The notes below the pieces were generated by a model. That model worked only from the letters and a program-made list of their open reading frames with translations. It was not told where the DNA came from and searched no databases. Of a stretch of 20,168 nucleotides of DNA, positions 1 through 9,269 are shown piece by piece; the stretch's first letter is position 1, and each line of letters opens with the position of its first letter. Source of the stretch: Pavlovales sp. CCMP2436 (taxonomy: Eukaryota > Haptophyta > Pavlovophyceae > Pavlovales); the NCBI GenBank assembly GCA_026770615.1, contig MU631573.1:97581-117748 (forward strand). Reading direction: 5' to 3'. Both the position numbers and the translations under genes were made by a program.

Positions 1-38
1 GGGGGGGGGGGGGGGGGGCGCGCGTCGCGGCGGCATAC

Positions 39-420
39 CTTCTGGTCGTCGGTCTCGACGTGCACAAGGCCGCCCACGGCGCGGTTGAGCTAGTCGAGTG
101 AGCGCATGAAGTCGTTCTCAGTCAGCCGAGGCAGCAGTGCGAATGACGTGTCGGGGAGCGAGTGGTGCGTGCCGGAGACGCGGCTGAGCAGCGAGCTGGT
201 CGCGAGCTTGCGGGCGGGCGCCAGGCGCATGGCCACGGTCGGAATGTGCGCTGGAATGCGCACTGGGAGCTGGAAGGCGAGCGCGGAGACAAGGAGGGCC
301 TGCATCTTCTTGAGGTTCGCGAGACGGAGCAAGGGAGTGACCTGAGGTTCGCGAGACGGAGCAAGGGAGTGGACGGAGGCTGCCGGCGGAAGCAAAGCAC
401 TCAAGTCGGCGAAAATCATA
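39..420 (-). pseudogene. Possible broken exon of an unidentified gene
   Basis: On the minus strand an open stretch runs from about 420 down to 90 and then, past one in-frame TAG (90-92), continues open to 39, where a good splice donor follows (AAG|GTATGCC). The residues around the stop (DFMRSLD, stop, LNRAVGGLVHVE) read like ordinary globular protein, and the open frame resumes at once, so the TAG looks like a recent nonsense change or a sequence error. A 32-bp tandem duplication at 311-372 would disturb the 5' side of this exon. I do not recognise the family. It could also be chance coding potential in GC-rich DNA. Confidence 0.25.
311..373. repeat. Tandem duplication, 32-bp unit, two copies
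   Basis: TGAGGTTCGCGAGACGGAGC recurs at 311 and 343, followed in both copies by AAGGGAGTG. The copies are nearly identical, so the duplication is young. It lies at the edge of the possible minus-strand exon. Confidence 0.85.
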
Positions 421-461
421 TGTTAAATGTTGGTATGCATGACTAACGTTGCTAGTTATGT

Positions 462-548
462 GTGGGAGTTGGGAGTTGGGACTTGGAAGTTGGAGGGTTG
501 GGGGGTTGGGGTTGGAGAGTTGGGGCTTGGGAGTTCGGAGTTCGGAGG
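462..548. repeat. G-rich minisatellite of GTTGGGA-like heptamers
   Basis: About twelve imperfect seven-base units (GAGTTGG, GACTTGG, GGGTTGG and similar) follow one another. The plus strand carries many closely spaced G runs, so G-quadruplex folding is plausible. Open frames crossing this stretch on the minus strand give repeated Pro-Asn-Ser or Leu-Pro-Ser heptads and are by-products of the repeat. The remainder of 420-830 shows no convincing gene on the plus strand. Confidence 0.8.
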
Positions 549-640
549 TGCGACCGCCTGGTCCTGGTGACGATGATGTATAGTTAAGAGCAGTACCCCC
601 AATCTGTAGTCCAAGGATGTGCGGCGTGTTCTGTCGATTA

Positions 641-830
641 TCAATCATACCCGCAGTTCATATAGCTTATTCTAAGGCCATCGGGGTGCGAACTGAGCCG
701 ACTTCGCGCCGCTGTCGACGCATGCTTGATCGCGGAGAGCGCGTCCTCGGTGCGCTGCGAGTTCGCGATCTTGTCGGGCCGCTTGTCCGGCACATTTGCT
801 CGCGAATGGCAAGCGTGCTCGCTCACCTTG
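641..830 (-). pseudogene. Possible second exon of the same minus-strand gene
   Basis: The minus strand is open across this stretch and encodes a hydrophilic segment (NVPDKRPDKIANSQRTEDAL and onward) that reads like protein rather than shifted noise. The open frame ends just where plus-strand LINE coding sequence begins (about 826-850). One reading is that the LINE landed in or next to this gene. No family was recognised and no clean splice pair with the 39-420 segment could be fixed. Treat as tentative. Confidence 0.2.
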
Positions 831-831
831 A

Positions 832-2955
832 AAGATGCATTAGACGAATTAATTAAACTTACTGTTCGGACAGTTCAGGACGCCATAGGACAACCTGACC
901 CAGCAAGACTAGGCAAACAGTCACGACCAGGCCGTCCCTGCCGAAATAAAACGTGGTCACCAGAAGCAGGCCCACATGCACAAATGGATTCGTAGTACAG
1001 AAAGCATAAATTATCACAGAAGATATTATAGGCAACAAAAACAAAGAACAATCTCACCTACAAGGCTATTGGGGATTTAATAATACATACACACAAAAGA
1101 TGGTCGATACCTTGAGGCAATTTTGTGTAATAGCGGACAAACAACAAGAGGTCCTGCCTACCACCCAGGAGCGCTCTTAAAAAATGACGAACAGGACGAC
1201 AAGACCACTCTTCGACTGGCACGGGACCCGTATCGACCCACAATAGCATCCCTTAGAATAATGACCATCCCGCAATTAGAACTCTACAATAGCGAACTCA
1301 GAAAACGCATGGCGATACGCTACGCCAAGTGCGAAGCAGCTCAAAAAGTAGCCAACAAAGCAGCGGATGACAGAATTCAAGCTGCAATCAACATAGGCCT
1401 ATTTCAAGCCGCCACCAGCAATGCGAGAAAGCTCATCTACCCACGATCTCTGCAGCAAGGGGTACACATGTTAAGACATCCAACAACAAATAAAGTCACA
1501 ACAAAGCCAAAAGAAGTTATCAGTTTAGCTACAGACTACGCTCGAACACTACTAGGCAAAATCCCTCCCCCCCCCGCCTACGGGCAAAGCATGGCAAGAT
1601 CCAAGTGAATGGACTGACCTGACTAAAGGTTGGACAGACGAAGAGACAACAAATGCCCAAGCACTGGCTACTCCAAACGATCTCGTCAGCCTAATTGCTG
1701 CTAGCAAGGCACGCAGCGCTCCGAGACTGGATGGTGTTCAATACCTAGCCCTAAAACTGCTGCTACAAGCACCTTGTGGGAGGCCATGGAACGTCATGGC
1801 TACCCACCCGAGATGGTGCGACGCGTTCGCATGCTCTAGACATGCACGGGGGCACATGTGCGAACAGACTACGGCAGATCAAAGCACCCGGTTCTCACTT
1901 CCATGGGGTGCAAGCAAGGCTGCCTGCTCAGCCCGATCACATATTGCTTATTTATGAGCATGCTTCACCGCCAGCTGGATAAGCAGCCAGGTGGCTACCA
2001 ACCGATTCCACCGCCATGCCACACTCACAGAAAGCCGTGCAACCCTCTTACATACCAGGCATACATGGACGATTTAGCACTCTTTGCAGAAAATGCATGC
2101 ACTGCACAGGCCATGATAGGAATAGCAGACCGCTTCCTTGCGGCCTACACCATGGAGTTCAGCGCCGAGAAGTGCTATCACACCTCGATACTACCTAAGT
2201 TGCCAGAGCACTGGAGACCCAAACCACCAGTTTAGACAGTCAGTGATGATCAAAGAAACCCCTCCCAGAAAGCCTGCATCTACCTACCATCAAGGGATGC
2301 AAACTCCCTACACATAGAGGTGCCCCAGACGCCAAAGGACAAAACTTTCGAATACCTGGGACACCTCCTAACCACCGACGGCAAGTGGCAAGCCCAGAAA
2401 CGCAAACTCCTGATTAAGATAGCACAGGCCATGGGAAAGGTGCACCTTGCCTCGAGCAAAGGGGCATGCCACGTAGCCAAGCTGTCCCACCATGATGTAG
2501 CGTCAATACTACCATATTATATTGGAGCACCAGACTTATCTGATGATTTCCTGTCCACGATGCTTACAGCAGTAGCAGAGGCCACGCGCCTTCGCTGCAC
2601 AATAGAGCCCCATGTAGCAAGAGAACGCTTGTGCGCCCCCCCTGAACGCGATGGCCTAGGTTTGGTGGACCCGCGTGCCCAAAACGCGGGCGAAAAAGTA
2701 TCAGCCATGCTGCGCCTTCTCAACTCACCCGTGGAATCCGCAACGCACGCCCTCGCGGCACATGCATTGAGTATCGCCCAAAACGGACCCGCGAGACAAG
2801 CCAAGGCAAAAACGATGCCCACCGCAAGGGGGGCGATCAAAAGTCTTTCCGAAGCACCCCAGGGGGAAGAAAATGGGATATATTCGAGAACTATGCATGC
2901 CTATAGACAACACCTATGGGCGAGCTCGCCCCTGTCCTACTATGGCCAGCCCTAG
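832..2955 (+). pseudogene. LINE (non-LTR) reverse transcriptase, degenerate
   Basis: Remains of the linker and RT domain of a non-LTR retrotransposon. Pieces in order: linker-like basic sequence (about 832-1600, with frame breaks); an RT motif with SAPRLDGVQY near 1722-1745 (usual form: APG-DG); LWEAMERHGYPPEMV near 1780-1820; motif B as MGCKQGCLLSP (1900-1935); catalytic motif C as YMDDLALFAEN (2060-2095); and a thumb-side FEYLGHLL (2348-2372). Breaks include a TGA (1606), a frame change after about 1590, a TAG (1837) and a TAG (2233). Only about 15 residues separate the DG motif from LWEAMERHG, so the region that should carry motif A and its catalytic Asp is deleted. No apurinic-type or restriction-like endonuclease is visible upstream, so the copy is 5' truncated. 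It is certainly non-autonomous. The exact LINE clade is not determined. Confidence 0.85.
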
Positions 2956-4490
2956 GCGCCACCCGCCGTGCAAAACCCAAATTGGCTTCGGTCACCCTAG
3001 CATCAATGAGCGCCTGTCATTTACTAAACTTGGCAAAACTGCGCACCGCAAGCAAAGCCCCTACTTTAAGTGACACAGACAGATAATTGACAGCCATAAG
3101 TGCAGCCGAAGAAGACATATTGAGGACATGCGGCGGCGCTATAAGGGACACGCTCATTGCTCTTCAAAATTCCCCACCGATGCATACAAACACGGCTGCA
3201 GTAACAAAAGTAGACAAGATTCTGTTCGCACAGGAATATAGGCCAACATTTAGGCGATTAAAACACCCCGAGCAGCTGGAAATATTACGGAAAATCCTGC
3301 CCGCACTCACGTCGGCATTATGCGGATCCATGTGCTTCCGGTTCGTCACACGCCACACAACCCTCATACATGCACTCAGACACCAACCACCGACAGCGGA
3401 GAAACCACAATTGTGCACCCCCCATGTCGGGGTCGACGGTTCATTTATCAAACCAGATGAAACCGGCGAGGCTCGAGCAGCCGGTGCGGCGTGTTTTTAC
3501 GTACTCCCATCACACCACATCTGCGGCACGACACATGCTCCAGAGGCACATATCCTCACCTGCGCATTCTCAGGCGATCAAACGGTTGTCAATGCAGAAT
3601 GCAATGCGGTCACACTTGCCTTACAAGCACTGACTCGCGAGCAAGAGCTATTCATCGGATGGGACCATGATACAGGCGTAAAACGCCTAGACTGGCACAG
3701 ACGGCACCTAGACCGCTACCCCCTACCACACGGGTTAAGGGATCCCACGAGCTATGATGTTAACCCTCACTTCTACCGCCTACTCAGCCTCAAACACCGT
3801 GACGAGGCGCACGGACGCTACAGGAACGCGTCTCACACTGCGGCTCATACCAAATCGGATAATGAAGTAGCCAGAATTCTAAATACCCCGGGAGCGGTAC
3901 GTCACAATGACGCCTCGAGAGCTAGAATAGTGACAGCAGAGGCGCCAAAGAAAGTGACCCGGCTCTTCATCTCCACACGAGACGACAACTGGCGCAGCCA
4001 GGCTGATTTGCCGCCCCACCTCCAACCCCCGGCCGTCGTAAAGCTCGTGCAGAATGCATTGAGCGACTGGGGCTCAAAGGCAGTAGCAGTACACAGAGAA
4101 GCCGCCACAGTACAGCTCGCAAAAAACACGCTCACGGCCCATTGCTGGGTAATAGCGGCCACTGCGACAGGAGACATCATCACATCCGTCCAACCAGTAG
4201 CACGCCATGCGCTAATAGACAGAGTTGCGAGGGAACTCCTAGAGAAGAGAGGCCCCGTCAAACATGCCACAGGCATAGGTAGAGTGGCAAATGTAGAAGC
4301 CATGTGGACAAAAGAGAACACGACGGCTCTTCGCCTCCCACAAGTTAGAGGACAACAGCGACCCACGAAAAAGTACACCAATCACATGGCCAGATTGTTA
4401 CTCGGATCATACCGCCACAATGCCGAGTGGGCAGCAGAATTCCCGGCGATGGCCACCACTACAATTACCATTGACGGAAAGTCCGAAAAA
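2956..4490 (+). pseudogene. LINE RNase H domain region, degenerate
   Basis: Continues the same retroelement in another frame: open from 3087, and openable back to about 2943 across a TAA at 3084. RNase HI landmarks are visible: a first Asp strand GVDGSF (about 3430-3447) followed by GAACFYV; the Glu helix AECNAVTLAL (about 3595-3625); an IGWDHDT segment at the third acidic position (about 3655-3675); and the closing HTAAHTKSDNE (about 3835-3868). A further 190 or so residues without a recognised domain lead to the zinc finger, where the frame is lost at an A run (4486-4490). An RNase H downstream of RT is known in several LINE groups (for example R1, I, LOA and Dualen/RandI); motifs alone do not let me choose between them. 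Confidence 0.75.
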
Positions 4491-4833
4491 TGGGCCTCAC
4501 CTGCCCCCTATGCAAAGTACCCAACTCACAAGACACAAAGCGTCACCTATACCACGAGTGCTCGTCAACGAAAAAACACCGCCACGACCTCCACCGCTCT
4601 CTCTGCAAGGAACTGGCCCCGCGCCTGGGACCCGCAAAATTAAAATCAATAGCGACACACATGAAATCTCGACCGGACTACTTCACCGGAAGGGTAGGGT
4701 AGGATTAAGTGTCAAAGAAGAGCTCAGAAAGAAGGACGCCGACACCGGTGACATACCCAAGCCCGGCGACTTACACTACACTCTCCTACGCCATAGCCTC
4801 AGCACGCACAAATCACGCGAAGCGGCAATCTAA
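4490..4833 (+). pseudogene. LINE C-terminal zinc finger and linker
   Basis: Immediately after the A-run frameshift the protein resumes with a Cys-His cluster, CPLCKVPNSQDTKRHLYHEC, spaced C-x2-C-x10-H-x4-C. This is the usual C-terminal finger of LINE reverse transcriptases, thought to help bind template RNA or target DNA. Basic linker sequence follows. The frame changes again near 4695, and a TAA at 4831-4833 interrupts an otherwise open frame that continues into the proline-rich tail. Confidence 0.75.
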
Positions 4834-4839
4834 GCATCA

Positions 4840-5764
4840 GTGGCGTCAACCAAGGACAATGTATCTATATACGACGCGTATAAGTTTAGGGTAGCCATGT
4901 GGGCCACCCAGACAGCCGAGCGGGCAGCAAGGAAACTGAATCAAAACACAGCACCAGCAGCCATACCACCTATACAATATGAGCCCATACCCCCAACGGA
5001 CAGCATCGCTCAAAACAAGGAACCATCAGCCTTACCTTCTATGCAGTATGAGCCCATACCCCCAACGGACAGCATCGCCCAAAACGAAGCACCAGCGGCT
5101 ATACCACCTATGCAGTATGAGCCCATACCCCCAACGGACCGCATCGCTCAGTATGAGCCCATATCCCCCAACGGCCATACTACCTATACAGCAAGAGCCC
5201 ATACCACCAACGGACACCAGTGCACTGACCACCCCTGCCAAACGAAGATGCCTGATGCGCAACCAACCTACGAATAATGAAGATTCATTAACAGGTGTAA
5301 ACCCGACCATACCCTCCATGCAGCCTAAGCCCACCCTCAGGCCCAGCCGAGGCCAGCAACGCTTACGCACATCAAACGTGGAAAAACGCATCCAGAGACC
5401 GTCTCGAACCAAAACGTCATCGCTACCAGGAGCAGCCAGTCCCACCGAGCCCAAAACAGGACCAGCCAGTCCCGCCATAAACCACAATTACGCAGCAGGC
5501 CCGTCACGCATGCACGCACTGATCCATGACAAGTCCGTCATATTCATGCACTACTCACGCACACTGCGTTCAGCAATCAAACGGGCCCTTGAAACCGGCC
5601 AGTCACCAACGCTGTCACACCACTCGGGCGACAAAAAACCTAAAACTAAACATGAGCCAGCAAGCTCAAAGTCTTCAAATCGCAAACATGAGCCAGCAAG
5701 CCCGCCACACCCCGCAACCCAAAGTCCTGCGCCCGAGGCCCACCCCCGTCAAGGGGTGGGATAG
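4840..5764 (+). pseudogene. LINE C-terminal tail with proline-rich 23-aa repeats
   Basis: This is the probable C-terminal extension of the retroelement protein. It opens with an Ala/Arg-rich stretch, then carries tandem 23-residue (69-bp) repeats around QYEPIPPTDSIAQN, and ends in a Ser/Pro/Lys-rich segment to a TAG at 5762-5764. One extra T in the fourth repeat (ATATCCCCC instead of ATACCCCC, about 5163-5170) shifts the frame, so the first part is read in one frame and everything after in the next. The upstream frame is the same as that of the linker before the TAA at 4831. I recognise no enzyme in it. Low complexity suggests a disordered, possibly nucleic-acid-binding or ORF1-like role, which is inference only. 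Confidence 0.6.
4963..5214 (+). repeat. 69-bp tandem repeat, three full copies plus partial copies
   Basis: The core TATGAGCCCATACCCCCAAC starts at 4978, 5047 and 5116, exactly 69 bp apart. A shortened copy starts at 5153 and a diverged one near 5187. The period is a multiple of three and keeps the protein frame in the full copies; the 37-bp spacing to the short copy and its extra T do not. Confidence 0.9.
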
Positions 5765-5959
5765 AATGGCCCAGCAAATAAGCCGCGCATATTTGTGGTT
5801 TTGCCCCCGCAAAGGTGGGCCGCGCTGGCAGACGGTGCTGCATTTTCAGACGACGCGAGGGAGAGCAGTGGAGGTCGGTCAGCGCGCTAGTCGAGAGTCG
5901 TCAGTCGTCGATCGTCGTGTGGCTGAACTGATCAGCGGTGAGGACAGTATCAGTGTGCT

Positions 5960-6048
5960 CGGGGTGGATCCCTGGATCTGAGTGTAACACTTAACTCCAG
6001 TGAGATCCTCTCGGGGACGGACGTTTAAATAGAAACTTACACACATTG
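5960..6048 (+). repeat. Dispersed repeat family A, copy 1
   Basis: This segment aligns over about 90 bp with 9941-10034. Shared blocks are a CGGGGT-GATCCCT start, GGGACGGACGTTT in the middle and AGAAACTTACACA near the end. Two weaker copies lie at 8506-8595 (minus) and 10290-10372 (plus). No coding potential is seen. It is probably a piece of a non-autonomous element or the end of a larger one. Confidence 0.75.
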
Positions 6049-7253
6049 AACTCTTGAAGCTTGTTTATGTGGATATCAGTAGTATCAAATTTTATGGAAT
6101 CAATCAATAGCAGTTTATTAACTAGTGACACATATTTATGACAAGAATATTATTAAACTGACAGCCTGTCAATAAAGTTAATACAACTCAGTGCCGATGA
6201 ACCTCCAGCCTCATGCAGTTACATATCACGCGCTTAATAGCAGCTAAAGCGGACAAGCGTGCTGGGCAGATTTTAAGCGCGTAGCCGGATCCCTTAAGAT
6301 TCCATGCGGATTAGAATCGGCGCGACCACCGTGCGTGAGGCAGGTGGCGACCGGGTTGCGCAATGTGGCAGGCCGTGCGACTACCACGGGGCCAAGATCA
6401 GGCGCCACGCCGCAATGCCCACGTTGCAGCATCCGTAGCCGCCAATGGCATCAATAATCGCAGAAGTAGCCGATGTTGGCATCGACATTGGGCCTTTATA
6501 TTTCCCACTCGGATAGAAAAGGAGGCCAGCGCTAGCCTTCCTTTAGTATCCAAGCGGGAAATATGAACTGATGAAGGCCCGATGTCGGTACCATTAGTTG
6601 ATACCAACAGCCGGCTATGGCTCAGGTCACCCCCGGGCAGAGGACGGCCATAGTGAGCGCTTCGCCGAAGACATCAAACGAAATGTGACCGGTAAATTAT
6701 TAAAGATATGCATCTGCAGTACCTAGTTTGATTTGTATCTAACTTTTTAAAAAACGGACGCCCAACAACTAGCTTACTTCTTATAATTACATACAAAAAA
6801 ATCATTTTGTTAAATACTGCATCCGAAAACTCTCACATTTAGAACTGTGTCAGCTATTTTGCTATAAATACTTTATCCACCAATCCTTCCTTTTGAATTA
6901 AAAGATAGACCACGTTGTTAATATGTATGTTAGTTAGTTACTGATTTACCACCCCACGCACCCAAACTCACACATTTCTGACAAGTGTACGAAATGGAGC
7001 TCGCCGACACGAATCAAGCAAGCCTAGAGCGAGCTCTGTCTTCAATCATGGAGGCTCAGTATGGTCGTTCCCCGCTTGCGGTCTGCCCGGAGCCATAGCC
7101 GGAGCTCAGTCGGCGTTTTGGTATCACCGCAAGGTGACGCTGAAACTCAACAGAGTGACGATCAGACGCTGGCACCCGAGGCCATCTGGACGCAGAGACT
7201 GCGCCCCAGACGATAGAAATGGCATCATGAACATAACATAGCCGATAATGGCA
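6049..7253. other. Gene-free spacer with a hairpin element
   Basis: The stretch is AT-rich (6049-6240 and 6690-6980), with a GC-richer middle holding the inverted repeat at 6466-6618. Short frames here are broken and low in coding character. The short phrase GCCGAT-NTGGCATC occurs near 6470 and again near 7241. No tRNA or other RNA gene was found. The 3' end of the minus-strand RNF121-like gene is at 7254. Confidence 0.6.
6466..6618. repeat. Imperfect inverted repeat (long hairpin)
   Basis: The left arm (6466-6530) and right arm (6531-6618) are reverse complements apart from two insertions in the right arm, of about 9 and 13 bp. Matching blocks include TATTTCCCACTCGGAT against ATCCAAGCGGGAAATA, and GGCCAGC against GCTAGCC at the centre. 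There is almost no loop. It resembles a foldback MITE or a small-RNA precursor; nothing decides between them. Confidence 0.7.
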
Positions 7254-8309
7254 TCAGTAGCCGCCGATGCTGCCGCCGCCCCGCCCCGCGACGAGCGGAA
7301 GCACCTGATCGACGAGTACGATAATGATCGGGTTCCACACGATAAGGTAGCGGATGGCGTCGAGCAGCTGCAGCCAGAGCAGCGAGTGCCGCTCCCACGG
7401 GAAGACCTGCTTCAGCTCAACCCGCTCGCAGCAGTAGGCGCATGTGTCCTTCTTGCCGATCAGCGTCCAGCCGCGGATGCATGACTCGTGGTAGCGGTGG
7501 CCGCACTGCAGTGTCACGATGGGCTCCGGCTTGGACGGCTGCAGGCAGTCTTCGAACGGGTTCTCGATCCGCCTCTCGGACTCATGCTGCGCGCGCAGAG
7601 CCGTGAGCTCGTCCGCCTCCTCGGCGTCGGCCTCGTCGTGGGCACCGCCGTCGGCTCTACTGCAGTCGACCAGCTCGCCGCCGCACACGCAGCAGACGGT
7701 CTTCGGCAGCTCTCGCCTGCTCTCCTCGTCTCGCATCCCGCCTGAGGCGAAGCCCATCCTAGCAGCCATGATCTCCGAGGTGAGGGACGCGCAGTCGCGG
7801 GTGAGGACGCCGAGGTACAGGCCGTAGCAGAGCAGCGCGCCGCCGAGCGGTCCAACGTAGCCGCTCAGTCCGACCAGCTCCTCGAGGTGCAGGAAGTCAG
7901 AGAGCATCAGGCCGTAGCCCAGCGCGCCGAGCGCGAAGCACGAGCGCGTCGCTGCCGAGAAGAACGAGTAGACGGTTCGCGGGGTCTTGTGCGCGAGCTC
8001 GCGTCGCGAGGCAAGGTACATGACGTGCCCCATAACAAGCGTGACCGCTGACCAGACGAAGAGCATCCACGGCCACATGAGCCAGACTGCTGCCACCGCG
8101 GGGATGACCCAGAGCCCGACAAGGGAGACTGCGATGTAGAGCGCGTCGTGCTCCTTGCGGCAGTTGACGAGGAAGGCCTGGAAGGCGACCAGCGCGATCA
8201 CGTAGATGATCAGGACGAGCAGCGCGCGCGACTCCTCGCGGTGCGAGCGACGAACATAGTACCGATGCGTGCTCGCCTGCCGGTGGCCAACGCTCGGGTA
8301 GTCGCGCAT
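7254..8309 (-). CDS. RNF121/RNF175-like membrane RING E3 ubiquitin ligase
   Basis: Intronless 351-residue protein. Hydrophobic segments at about 29-48, 58-79, 82-100, 118-138 and 150-170 and a C-terminal one (313-340) mark a multi-pass membrane protein. The RING-H2 domain has CCVCG at 206-210, CGHRYHESC at 269-277 and CAYC at 290-293. Family signatures are the IRGW-IGKK context after the RING, PWER at 304-307, QLLDAIRYL at 314-322 and the following hydrophobic helix. Animal RNF121 sits in the ER/Golgi and ubiquitinates or quality-controls membrane proteins; the same role is inferred here. A roughly 55-residue acidic insert (about 212-266) separates the first zinc-ligand pair from the rest, much longer than in the animal protein. 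The ATG at 8309 was chosen because the frame upstream has no ATG before a stop near 8378. A short 5' exon cannot be excluded (an A-rich tract ending in AG lies about 55 bp upstream). Confidence 0.92.
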   Translation of the reverse strand: MRDYPSVGHRQASTHRYYVRRSHREESRALLVLIIYVIALVAFQAFLVNCRKEHDALYIAVSLVGLWVIPAVAAVWLMWPWMLFVWSAVTLVMGHVMYLASRRELAHKTPRTVYSFFSAATRSCFALGALGYGLMLSDFLHLEELVGLSGYVGPLGGALLCYGLYLGVLTRDCASLTSEIMAARMGFASGGMRDEESRRELPKTVCCVCGGELVDCSRADGGAHDEADAEEADELTALRAQHESERRIENPFEDCLQPSKPEPIVTLQCGHRYHESCIRGWTLIGKKDTCAYCCERVELKQVFPWERHSLLWLQLLDAIRYLIVWNPIIIVLVDQVLPLVAGRGGGSIGGY

Positions 8310-8390
8310 CCGAAGATGGGGGCCAAGCAACGCGGGCACAGCCCGATTCAGCGCAGAGCCCGGATCTTTTTTTTTTCAGTTATGGGGGTA

Positions 8391-8488
8391 ACTTGAAGAA
8401 CAGCTGTTCTCCAAGTGTGTGTTGACGTATTTCAGTATTGTTCTTCACGTATTTCAGTACAAACAAGACATTGTACTGGCTTGTTTGT
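8391..8488. promoter_or_regulatory. Structured region upstream of the RNF121-like gene
   Basis: Starting about 80 bp upstream of the minus-strand ATG there are three features in a row. The first is a 26-bp near-perfect palindrome at 8391-8416, centred on CAGCTG with one mismatched pair. The second is a 13-bp direct repeat ACGTATTTCAGTA at 8425 and 8447. The third is a perfect 9-bp inverted repeat, ACAAACAAG/CTTGTTTGT, at 8459-8467 and 8480-8488. Position and symmetry suit protein-binding sites in a promoter. The role is inferred, not shown. Confidence 0.4.
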
Positions 8489-8505
8489 TGTGCACCACAT
8501 AATCA

Positions 8506-8595
8506 GAGTGTGTGTAAATATCTAGAAATACGTCCGTCCCCTGACAGGTCTCCACCGGACCCAAGTGTTGAGAAACTCTCGGATCAAGGGACCTT
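8506..8595 (-). repeat. Dispersed repeat family A, copy 3 (inverted, diverged)
   Basis: The reverse complement gives GAGTTTCTCAACACTTGGGTCCGGTGGA, then GGGGACGGACGT, then TCTAGATATTTACACA (described in pieces). These follow the same order as copies 1 and 2, and the GTTTCTCAACNCTTGGGTCC block is shared with copy 4. Confidence 0.6.
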
Positions 8596-9011
8596 TGCAG
8601 AGCACACTGATACCGTCCCCACCGCTAAGGCTGATCAGGCATGGGTGACTACATGCCGCCTGGGTGACTGAACGTCGTCGCGCCTACACGCTCGGAGTCG
8701 ACCACTTCTGGGACAGAATGTCTGCAACCCACTGCCTGCTGCCCTTTTCTATAGTAAGTAAGTCGTAGTTTAAGAAAAAGCCTGTAACCGCCGAATTAGC
8801 GAAAACAAAATTTCCATCTTTGGTGGCGCCAAGCGTGGCTGCCCGCCGTGCGGGCTGCGGTAATCGCCGACGCGCCGGGCGCGGCGACCAATCGACGTGA
8901 GCGGGAATGACCTGCCGTCTCCTCGCCAACGACATATTCAGTTATTGCTGCGCAATAACGACACACACATATATATATATAGCGGCTCAGACGCCAGCTT
9001 GAATCCCTATC
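8596..9011. other. Gene-free spacer
   Basis: I see no supported gene. There is an 83-codon minus-strand frame (8684-8935), but it shows no domain, has an arginine-rich start and matches nothing I recognise. A short AT microsatellite lies at about 8970-8982. Confidence 0.5.
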
Positions 9012-9186
9012 ATAAATATAGCGGCTCAGCATGGTTCAACAGGTGTATGGCTCAGCATGGTTCAACAGGTGGTGTTCACTCACTGAGTTGGTCGACGTTA
9101 GACGTTAGTCCTGGCTGCAGGGATGGTGGAGGTAGAGGTGAGGTTGGTGGTGATTTTGTAGCAATTACCATAGGCTCCCCCCCCTC
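9012..9186 (+). repeat. Dispersed repeat family B, copy 1
   Basis: The segment starts with ATAAATATAGCGGCTCAGCA and ends in a C/G run after ACCATAGGCTCC. Its reverse complement matches 13226-13384 almost throughout, and a diverged direct copy lies at 10063-10200. The 5' part is itself tandemly duplicated (GGCTCAGCATGGTTCAACAG at 9023 and 9049). It is non-coding and probably part of a transposable element. Confidence 0.8.
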
Positions 9187-9269
9187 GGGGGGTAACTTCT
9201 TTCTGGCTGGCAGTGTGATAAGTCAAGCTGATCTTAGCGTTTCGACACCATAGGCTCCGACGCGCACCA

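Noticed and set aside
118..648. 176-codon minus-strand open frame
   Set aside because: Its middle is the translated G-rich minisatellite (Pro/Asn/Ser heptads) and its end runs out of frame through the 39-420 segment; low complexity explains its length.
4978..5210. CRISPR-like spaced repeats
   Set aside because: The 69-bp units are contiguous, coding and without unique spacers; this is a tandem protein repeat in a eukaryotic retroelement.
8684..8935. 83-codon minus-strand frame as a small gene
   Set aside because: No recognisable domain or conserved-looking pattern, and it lies in repeat-rich spacer DNA.
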